Below are positions 16,595 through 21,912 of a DNA stretch of 21,912 nt, piece by piece. The DNA comes from JBDHRG01 sp039807445 (lineage in GTDB: Bacteria > Pseudomonadota > Gammaproteobacteria > Competibacterales > Competibacteraceae). Location of the stretch: contig JBDHRG010000046.1 in the NCBI GenBank assembly GCA_039807445.1, forward strand, positions 1 through 21,912, in the 5' to 3' direction. Positions within the stretch are counted from its first letter, which is position 1. Every line of letters begins with the position of its first letter. Both the position numbers and the translations under genes were made by a program. The notes below the pieces were generated by a model. The model was not told the DNA's origin. It searched no databases and worked only from the letters and a program-made list of their open reading frames with translations.

Positions 16595-18100
16595 TCACTC
16601 CTCCTCGGCGAAGGCTTCTTCGCGCTTCCTGCGCAGCGCCGGCGAGAGCACCAGGCACAGCGCCACCAGCGCCAGCGCCAGCATCACCGCGCTGATCGGG
16701 CGCGTGACCAGCACGCTCGGATCGCCCCTGGACAGCAGCAGCGCGCGGCGCAGGTACTCCTCCATCATCGGCCCGAGGATGAAGCCGAGCAGCAGCGGCG
16801 CCGGCTCGCAGTCGAGCTTGGCGAACACGTAGCCGGCCAGGCCGAACAGCGCCATCAGTCCGACGTCGAAGGCGCTGTTGTTGAGGCTGAACACGCCGAT
16901 GGCGCAGAACACCAGGATCGCCGGGTACAGCAGCTGGTAGGGCACCATGATCATCCGCACCCACAGCCCGATCAGCGGCAGGTTCAGCACCAGCAGGAAC
17001 AGGTTGCCGACCCACATCGAAGCGACGATGCCCCAGAACAGCGCCGGCTGTTCGGTCATCACCGAGGGCCCGGGCTGGATGCCCTGGATGATCAACGCGC
17101 CGATCATCAGCGCCATCACCGGGTTGGAGGGGATGCCGAGGGTCAGCATCGGGATGAACGAGGTCTGCGCGCCGGCGTTGTTGGCCGACTCGGGCGCGGC
17201 CACACCCTCGATCGCGCCCTGGCCGAACTGCGCGGCGTTCTTCGACACCTTCTTCTCGATCGCGTAGGCCGAGAACGACGCCAGCATCGCCCCGCCGCCG
17301 GGCAGGATGCCGAGCAGCGAGCCGAGCACGGTGCCGCGGACGATCGGCGCGACGATGCGCCCGAGGTCCTCGCGGCTCGGCAGCAGCCCCGAGACGTGCC
17401 TGAGCAGCAGCGTGCGGCTCTCTTCGTGCTCGAGGTTGCGCACGATCTCGCCCAGGCCGAACATGCCCATCGCCACGATCACGAAGTTGATGCCGTCGGC
17501 GAGTTCGGGCCGGTCGAAGGTGTAGCGCGCCAGGCCCGAGTTGACGTCGGTGCCGACCAGTCCCAGCAGCAGCCCGAGCACGATCATGCCGATCGCGTGC
17601 AGCAGCGAGCCGTGGGCGAGCACGATCGACGCCACCAGCCCCAGCACCATCAGCGAGAAGTACTCGGCCGGACCGAACTTGAGCGCGACTTCGGCCAGCG
17701 GCGGGGCGAAGAAGGCGATCAGCAGCGTCGCGACGGTGCCGGCGGCGAACGAGCCGATCGCCGCGGTGGCGAGCGCCTTGCCGGCGTGGCCTTTACGCGC
17801 CATCTGGTAGCCGTCGAGCGCGGTGACCACCGACGAGGACTCGCCGGGCAGGTTGACCAGGATCGCGGTGGTCGAGCCGCCGTACTGCGCGCCGTAGTAG
17901 ATGCCGGCCAACATGATCAGCGCCGACACCGGCGGCAGGCCGAAGGTGGCCGGCAGCAGCATCGCGATCGTCGCCACCGGCCCCAGGCCGGGCAGCACGC
18001 CGATCGCGGTGCCGAGGAACACGCCGAGCAGGCAGTAGAGCAGGTTGGTGAGGCCGAGTGCGGTTTCCAGCCCCAGCCCCAGGTTGGCGAGGATGTCCAT
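16595..18100 (-). CDS. tctA: TTT transporter large permease subunit TctA
   Basis: The large membrane subunit of a tripartite tricarboxylate transporter, 501 aa with about 10-12 membrane segments. Family landmarks are GVLPGLGPVATIAMLLP (about 34-50), AGIYYGAQYGGSTTAILVNLPGE, GILPGGGAMLASFSAYAIEKK, and PESANNAGAQTSFIPMLTLGIP, the paired conserved loops of TctA. It works with the small subunit TctB and a Bug receptor, probably driven by the membrane ion gradient. The ATG at 18100 has a GGAG ribosome binding site and follows the tctB stop by 12 bases. The oxidase gene starts four bases after its stop. The C-terminal tail is charged (RRKREEAFAEEE). Confidence 0.96.
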   Translation of the reverse strand: MDILANLGLGLETALGLTNLLYCLLGVFLGTAIGVLPGLGPVATIAMLLPATFGLPPVSALIMLAGIYYGAQYGGSTTAILVNLPGESSSVVTALDGYQMARKGHAGKALATAAIGSFAAGTVATLLIAFFAPPLAEVALKFGPAEYFSLMVLGLVASIVLAHGSLLHAIGMIVLGLLLGLVGTDVNSGLARYTFDRPELADGINFVIVAMGMFGLGEIVRNLEHEESRTLLLRHVSGLLPSREDLGRIVAPIVRGTVLGSLLGILPGGGAMLASFSAYAIEKKVSKNAAQFGQGAIEGVAAPESANNAGAQTSFIPMLTLGIPSNPVMALMIGALIIQGIQPGPSVMTEQPALFWGIVASMWVGNLFLLVLNLPLIGLWVRMIMVPYQLLYPAILVFCAIGVFSLNNSAFDVGLMALFGLAGYVFAKLDCEPAPLLLGFILGPMMEEYLRRALLLSRGDPSVLVTRPISAVMLALALVALCLVLSPALRRKREEAFAEEE

Positions 18101-18112
18101 GGTCGAGCTCCG

Positions 18113-18574
18113 TCAGCCGCCGAACCAGGCGCCGAGCAGCGGCATCGGAACGCCGAGCGCCTTGACGAACACCAGCGCGCTGAAGGCGGTCAGCCCGGCG
18201 GCGAGCGCGAGCGCGGCGCGCCAGCGGAAGTGGACGCTGGCATAGGCGCCGAGCAGCACCAGCACGGGCAGGGCGATCACCAGCCCGGCGCCGCGGATCA
18301 GCGCGCCGAACAGCAGCGTCGCGGCCAGCACCAGGCACACCTCCTTCCAGGCGAAGGCGCCGATCGCCGCGCCGGGCCTGACGAGCGCGCGCAGCACCGC
18401 GATCAGCCCGATCAGCGCCAGCAGCGCACCGAGCACGGTGGGGAAGTAGCCCGGCCCCATGCGGTTGGCGCTGCCGAAGCCGTAGTCGCGGGCGAGCAGC
18501 ACGGCGGCCAGGCCGAGCGCGAGGTAGATCAGGCCGGCCCAGAAGTCCTTGGGGTTGCGTACGCGGGTTGTCAT
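18113..18574 (-). CDS. tctB: TTT transporter small permease subunit TctB
   Basis: The small membrane subunit of the same transporter, 153 aa. It has the expected four hydrophobic segments: WAGLIYLALGLAAVLLA, then after the conserved MGPGYFPTVLGALLALIG, VCLVLAATLLFGALIR, AGLVIALPVLVLLGAYA and ALALAAGLTAFSALVFVKALG. The motif RMGPGYFP is a typical TctB signature. The ATG at 18574 has a GGAGGA ribosome binding site seven bases upstream; the open frame extends far upstream but overlaps the receptor gene in another frame. It is positioned between the Bug receptor and tctA, 41 bases after the receptor stop, as in most TTT operons. Confidence 0.94.
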   Translation of the reverse strand: MTTRVRNPKDFWAGLIYLALGLAAVLLARDYGFGSANRMGPGYFPTVLGALLALIGLIAVLRALVRPGAAIGAFAWKEVCLVLAATLLFGALIRGAGLVIALPVLVLLGAYASVHFRWRAALALAAGLTAFSALVFVKALGVPMPLLGAWFGG

Positions 18575-18615
18575 TGGGTGTCCTCCGCCCGAACGTGGCG
18601 TGCCGGCATCGCCGA

Positions 18616-19590
18616 TCAGTCGGCGTACACGCCGGCTTTCTTGATGACCGGCCCCCACTTGTCGATCTCGGCCTTCAGGTGCGCGCGCAAGGCTTCGGGC
18701 GTGGCGCGGTCGGCGGCGACCGGCTCGGTGCCGAGATCGGCGAAGCGCTGCTTCACCGTGGCATCCTTCAGCGCCACTTGCAGGGCGTCGACGAGCTTGT
18801 CGACCACCGGCCCGGGCGTGCCCTTGGGGGCGTACACGCCGTGCCAGACCGTCACTTCGAAGCCGGGCAGGCCGGAGGCGTCCAGCGTCGGCAATTCGGG
18901 CAGCGAAGCCACGCGGGTCCTGGTGGTGACGCCGTAAGCCTTGATCTTGCCGGCCTTGATCTGGCTGGTGGTGTTGGTGGTCTGGTCGCACATCAGGTCC
19001 ACCTGGCCGCCGAGCAGGTCGTTCATCGCCGGGCCGGTGCCCTTGTAGGGAACGGTGGTCAGCTCGGTTTCGATCGCGCTCATGAACAGCATCCCGCACA
19101 GGTGCGAGGCGGCGCCGAGGCCGGCGTTGGCCAGCGTCACCTTGTCCTTGTTCGCCTTGACGTAGGCGAGCACCTCCTTGACGTCGGCGGCGGGAAAGTC
19201 CTTCTTCGCCACCAGCGTCATCGGCACGTCGGTCACCAGCCCGATCGGTTCGAAATCGTCGATCGCGTTGTAGGGCAGCTTGCGGTACAGCGCCGGGGCC
19301 GTGGCATGGCCGATGTGGTGCATGAAGATCGTGTAGCCGTCGGGCGCCGCGCGGGCCACGCGCCCGGCGCCCAGGGTGCCGCCGGCGCCGCCGACGTTCT
19401 CGATGACGATCGACTGCCCGAGCCGGGTGCCCATCGCCGCAGCCACCAGTCGTGCCACGGTGTCGGTGGGGCCGCCGGCGGAGAACGGCACGATCATGGT
19501 GATCGGCTTCGACGGATACTCCTGCGCCTGCGCGGCCGAACCCGCGAACAGCGCAGCCGCCATCAGCACCGAGCCGGAAAGGTTTCGCAT
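18616..19590 (-). CDS. tctC: Bug-family (TctC) periplasmic solute receptor, first gene of the TTT operon
   Basis: The receptor subunit of the TTT system, 324 aa. The signal peptide (MRNLSGSVLMAAALFAGSAAQAQ) is cleaved near residue 22. Then come the Bug hallmarks EYPSKPITMIVPFSAGGPTDTVAR, LGQSIVIENVGGAGGTLGA, PDGYTIFMHH, TVPYKGTGPAMNDLLGGQVDLM and LPELPTLDASGLPGFE. It is only distantly like the second receptor at 14398-15375, so the two may differ in ligand and are not a recent duplication. The ATG at 19590 has AGAGGA nine bases upstream. No convincing promoter was found in the 191-base gap to dctA. Confidence 0.94.
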   Translation of the reverse strand: MRNLSGSVLMAAALFAGSAAQAQEYPSKPITMIVPFSAGGPTDTVARLVAAAMGTRLGQSIVIENVGGAGGTLGAGRVARAAPDGYTIFMHHIGHATAPALYRKLPYNAIDDFEPIGLVTDVPMTLVAKKDFPAADVKEVLAYVKANKDKVTLANAGLGAASHLCGMLFMSAIETELTTVPYKGTGPAMNDLLGGQVDLMCDQTTNTTSQIKAGKIKAYGVTTRTRVASLPELPTLDASGLPGFEVTVWHGVYAPKGTPGPVVDKLVDALQVALKDATVKQRFADLGTEPVAADRATPEALRAHLKAEIDKWGPVIKKAGVYAD

Positions 19591-19704
19591 CGTCGTCGTC
19601 CTCTTTGGTGTGTGTCGTTGGCATGCCGGCGGGCCGTCCGGGCCACGACCGCAAGCCTAATCGCAGCCCGGAGCGGAAAACCATCCCGGCGCGGCCGAAC
19701 GAGC

Positions 19705-19729
19705 GAACGGGCCCCGTCGGGGCCCGTTC
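19705..19729 (-). terminator. Strong hairpin downstream of dctA
   Basis: GAACGGGCCCC (19705-19715) and GGGGCCCGTTC (19719-19729) form a perfect 11-bp stem with a GTC loop, 52 bases after the dctA stop and before the TTT operon. No T-run follows on the minus strand (the next bases are GCTCGTTCGG), so it is a hairpin-type terminator or 3' stabiliser rather than a textbook intrinsic terminator. It makes dctA and the TTT operon likely separate transcription units. Confidence 0.65.
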
Positions 19730-19781
19730 CGGTGCAGACCATGGCCCGGCGACGCCCTCGATCGGCGCCGCCTGCCGCACT

Positions 19782-21101
19782 TCACGCGGCGCGCTGCAGC
19801 GCGGCGTGCGGGAAGCGCACTTCCTCGGCGAGCTCGGCCTCGATGTCGACCTTGCCGTCGAGGTGGGCGCGCATGCGCTCGACATCGAGCTCGCGCTCCC
19901 ACTTGGCGACGACCACGGTGGCGACGCCGTTGCCGACCAGGTTGGTCAGCGCGCGCGCTTCCGACATGAAGCGGTCGATGCCGAGGATCAGCGCCAGACC
20001 CTCGACCGGGATGTGGCCGACGGTGGCCAGCGTCGCGGCCAGCGTCACGAAGCCCGAGCCGGTGACGCCGGCGGCGCCCTTCGAGGTCAGCATCAGCACG
20101 CCGAGGATGGTCAGCTCTTGCGTCAGCGTCAGGTCGACGTTGCACGCCTGGGCGATGAAGATCGCCGCCATCGTCAGGTAGATCGAGGTGCCGTCGAGGT
20201 TGAACGAGTAGCCGGTCGGGATCACCAGCCCGACCACCGACTTCGAGCAGCCCAGGCGCTCGAGCTTGTCCATCATCCGCGGCAGCGCCGACTCCGAGGA
20301 CGAGGTGCCGAGCACGATCAGCAGCTCTTCCTTGATGTACTTGACGAACTTCCAGATGCTGAAGCCGGTGGCCTTGGCGATCGCGCCGAGCACGACGAAC
20401 ACGAACAGCAGGCAGGTGGCGTAGAACGACCCCATCAGCGTCGCCAGGTTGCCGAGCGAGCTGACGCCGTACTTGCCGATCGTGAACGCCATCGCGCCGA
20501 AGGCGCCGATGGGGGCGACCTTCATGATGATGCCGACCACGCCGAACATGCCGTGCGCGATCTGGTCGATGATGCGCACCAGCGGCTTGCCCTTCTCGCC
20601 GAGCGCCGCCAGCGCGAAGCCGAACAGCACCGCGAAGAACAGCACCTGCAGGATCTCGCCCTTGGCGAAGGCATCGACCACGTTGGTCGGGATGACGTGC
20701 ATCAGGAACTCGGTGGTGGTCTGGCCCTGCTGCGCCGCCGCGGTGTAGCTGGCGATCGCCTTGGTGTCGATCGTCGCCGGGTCGACGTTCATGCCGGCGC
20801 CGGGCTGCACCACGTTGACGACCAGCAGCCCGATCGCCAGCGCGAACGTGGTCACCACCTCGAAGTACAGCAGCGCCTTGCCGCCGACGCGGCCGACCTT
20901 CTTCATGTCTTCCATGCCGGCGATGCCGACCACGACGGTGCAGAAGATGATCGGTGCGATCACCATCTTGATCAGCTTGATGAAGGCGTCGCCGAGCGGC
21001 TTCATGTCGACGCCGAGCCTGGGCTCGAAATGGCCGAGCGCGATGCCGACCGCGATCGCGATCAGCACCTGCACGTAGAGGCTCTTCAGTAGGCGGGGCA
21101 T
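19782..21101 (-). CDS. dctA: C4-dicarboxylate:H+ symporter DctA (DAACS family)
   Basis: An inner-membrane carrier for succinate, fumarate and malate, 439 aa, as usual. It has the glutamate-transporter (GltPh) fold: SLYVQVLIAIAVGIALGHF in the first segment, the serine-rich hairpin LGTSSSESALPRMM (re-entrant loop 1), the NLDGTSIYLT motif in transmembrane helix 7, the second re-entrant loop GAAGVTGSGFVTLAATL, and RALTNLVGNGVATVVVAKWE in helix 8. The ATG at 21101 has a GGAGGAG ribosome binding site seven bases upstream. A near-consensus sigma-54 promoter stands about 45 bases upstream of it, with enhancer-like dyads beyond, as known for dctA controlled by DctB/DctD in rhizobia. No dctBD genes lie in the window. 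A hairpin ends the unit before the TTT operon. Confidence 0.97.
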   Translation of the reverse strand: MPRLLKSLYVQVLIAIAVGIALGHFEPRLGVDMKPLGDAFIKLIKMVIAPIIFCTVVVGIAGMEDMKKVGRVGGKALLYFEVVTTFALAIGLLVVNVVQPGAGMNVDPATIDTKAIASYTAAAQQGQTTTEFLMHVIPTNVVDAFAKGEILQVLFFAVLFGFALAALGEKGKPLVRIIDQIAHGMFGVVGIIMKVAPIGAFGAMAFTIGKYGVSSLGNLATLMGSFYATCLLFVFVVLGAIAKATGFSIWKFVKYIKEELLIVLGTSSSESALPRMMDKLERLGCSKSVVGLVIPTGYSFNLDGTSIYLTMAAIFIAQACNVDLTLTQELTILGVLMLTSKGAAGVTGSGFVTLAATLATVGHIPVEGLALILGIDRFMSEARALTNLVGNGVATVVVAKWERELDVERMRAHLDGKVDIEAELAEEVRFPHAALQRAA

Positions 21102-21156
21102 GGCGTTCTCCTCCGAGGGTTGCGACCGGCCTGCGCCGGCTGGCGATCCTCTTCAA

Positions 21157-21172
21157 AGCAGAACTCGTGCCA
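21157..21172 (-). promoter_or_regulatory. Sigma-54 (-24/-12) promoter of dctA
   Basis: On the minus strand TGGCACGAGTTCTGCT carries GG (21171-21170) and GC (21159-21158) separated by exactly ten bases, with a perfect TGGCACG block. It differs from the RpoN consensus TGGCACG-N4-TTGCW only at the first T of the -12 block. Expected transcription start is near 21146, leaving a leader of about 45 bases to the dctA ATG. Confidence 0.85.
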
Positions 21173-21184
21173 TGTTATATAACA
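21173..21184. promoter_or_regulatory. Perfect 12-bp palindrome TGTTATATAACA abutting the -24 element
   Basis: This A/T-rich dyad lies immediately upstream of the sigma-54 -24 box, inside an A/T-rich island (21173-21236) that contrasts with the GC-rich surroundings. It could be an operator (size and form fit a GntR- or MarR-type dimer) or part of a sigma-70-like or bendable DNA segment. No regulator can be named. Confidence 0.45.
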
Positions 21185-21245
21185 ATTTGTTTGTTATGAT
21201 ATTTTTGGTGCGTGGCAGCATTTTTTTCACGATGTGGGAATCGGC

Positions 21246-21293
21246 GTGCGGAAGCCCGCAATCCTGCGGGCGCCCGCGTGCGGAAATCCGCAC
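21246..21293. promoter_or_regulatory. Three TGCGG-N4-CCGCA dyads, probable enhancer (UAS) for a sigma-54 activator
   Basis: Three 14-base dyads follow one another: TGCGGAAGCCCGCA (21247-21260), TGCGGGCGCCCGCG (21265-21278, one mismatch) and TGCGGAAATCCGCA (21279-21292). Their centres lie about 83, 101 and 115 bases upstream of the dctA -24 GG. Position, repetition and dyad form are those of binding sites for a bacterial enhancer-binding protein; DctD is the obvious candidate given the target gene, but this is inference. The cluster ends four bases before the stop codon of the TPR protein gene. Confidence 0.7.
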
Positions 21294-21296
21294 CGG

Positions 21297-21912
21297 TCAG
21301 TGCGAGGCACGCAGGGCTTCGAGCCGCGCCTGCAGCTCGGCGTCGTCGGGGGCGGCGGACAGCGCCGCTTCGAGGTAGCGCCGCGCGCGCGCGGTGTCGC
21401 CGCGCGCACGGGCGTTGGCGGACCACGCGGCGAAGCGGTCGCGGATCTGGCGCAGCCCGGCGTCGGCTTCGGCGTTGCCGGGCTCGAGCTCGAGTACGCT
21501 GCGGTAAGTCTCGAGCGCGTTGTCGCCGGGCGGCTGCGTGAAGCGCAGCGCCGCCATCTGCGCGCGGCCCTGCGCCAGCAGCACGCGCACCGCGTTGGTC
21601 AGCGCCGCTTCGCTCGGGCCGGCCGGCGCCGGCTCGGCCGAGGGTGGCACGGCCGGGGCGGTCTCGGCCGAAGGTGACACATCCGGAGCGGTCTCGGCCG
21701 CCGGTGCAGCGGGGAGCAGCGGCTCGCGCTCGACGACGGGCGGCTCGTGTGCCGCGGGCTGGGCCGCCGGGGCCGGCTCCGCGACAGAGGTCGGTGGTGC
21801 TTCCGCTGCCGCGGTGCTTGGTGGCGCGGCGGCGGCCACGGGCAAGGCCGGCGGTTCGGGTGCGGGCTGCGCCGGCGGGGGCGCGAGCGGCACGGCGACT
21901 GCCGGCTTCGCC
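21297..21912 (-). CDS. C-terminal part of a TPR-repeat protein with Pro/Ala-rich linker, runs off the right edge
   Basis: About 205 codons are visible; the frame is still open at the window edge, so the GTG at 21893 is not necessarily the start. The visible N-terminal two thirds are a low-complexity proline/alanine/glutamate linker, including a 10-residue repeat (APAVPPSAET/APDVSPSAET) encoded by a 30-bp tandem repeat at 21633-21692. The last 100 residues are helical and TPR-like (NALETYRSVLELEPGNAEADAGL, DTARARRYLEAALSAAPDDAELQARLEAL). This layout is common at the C-terminus of envelope-anchored or kinase-type proteins whose N-terminal domain lies beyond the linker; which one cannot be told here. 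The dctA enhancer dyads sit just after its stop. Confidence 0.72.
   Translation of the reverse strand, partial: AKPAVAVPLAPPPAQPAPEPPALPVAAAAPPSTAAAEAPPTSVAEPAPAAQPAAHEPPVVEREPLLPAAPAAETAPDVSPSAETAPAVPPSAEPAPAGPSEAALTNAVRVLLAQGRAQMAALRFTQPPGDNALETYRSVLELEPGNAEADAGLRQIRDRFAAWSANARARGDTARARRYLEAALSAAPDDAELQARLEALRASH
21633..21692. repeat. Two tandem 30-bp repeats within the TPR protein gene
   Basis: Two units of 30 bases (21633-21662 and 21663-21692) differ at a few positions, and a third unit starts at 21693 with CTCGGCCG before diverging. The period is a multiple of three and encodes a 10-residue Pro/Ala/Ser/Glu unit, so repeat number could vary without breaking the frame. Confidence 0.7.

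Noticed and set aside
21173..21184. Molybdate regulator (ModE) half-site, because of the TATATAAC core.
   Set aside because: The second half-site at the proper spacing is absent and no molybdenum gene is near; it is simply a compact 12-bp palindrome.
21633..21704. Possible CRISPR-like repeat.
   Set aside because: Only two to three directly adjoining units with no spacers, inside a coding frame.

Overview
The window is a GC-rich stretch of bacterial chromosome, tightly packed on both strands. It suggests a proteobacterium, most likely a betaproteobacterium: it carries a complete tripartite tricarboxylate transporter (TTT) operon with two Bug-type receptors, a family strongly expanded in that class, plus proteobacterial housekeeping families (YbaL, AidB, Cfa, YecA-like, YfiF, YggL, YbaY, RNase T2). 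No rRNA, tRNA, insertion sequence, phage gene or CRISPR array was seen. No intergenic gap exceeds 300 bases.

Left part (1-7988). A partial exported protein and the YbaL-type cation/proton antiporter read leftward. A cysteine-desulfurase-like PLP enzyme reads rightward, divergent from ybaL. It converges on a leftward group of YecA-like SEC-C protein, AidB-type acyl-CoA dehydrogenase and cyclopropane-fatty-acid synthase (cfa). cfa has a perfect hairpin just ahead of its ribosome binding site.

Middle part (7989-14129), all rightward. A YfiF-type SpoU RNA methyltransferase is followed by mostly exported products: two tandem paralogous lipoproteins, each apparently a YbaY domain joined to an MliC-like lysozyme-inhibitor domain; a large exported propeller-like protein; a DUF3298-type exported protein; and a periplasmic T2-family ribonuclease. 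The cytosolic ribosome-associated YggL follows the ribonuclease. A small inverted-repeat element of REP/MITE type lies between yggL and the next block.

Right part (14398-21912), all leftward. It is a carboxylate-uptake block. The TTT operon runs Bug receptor, tctB, tctA, an LhgO-like FAD 2-hydroxyacid oxidase, then a second Bug receptor. Upstream of it, behind a strong hairpin, lies dctA (C4-dicarboxylate symporter). The dctA upstream region has the layout of a sigma-54 enhancer-dependent promoter: a near-consensus -24/-12 element (GG-N10-GC), an A/T-rich spacer with a perfect 12-bp palindrome, and three clustered TGCGG-N4-CCGCA dyads about 80-115 bp further upstream. No regulator gene (dctBD, tctDE) is in the window. 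The right edge holds the C-terminal end of a TPR protein with a proline/alanine-rich linker.

I found no clear new defence or mobile system. The most informative signals are the dctA control region, the oxidase built into the TTT operon, and the tandem two-domain lipoproteins.
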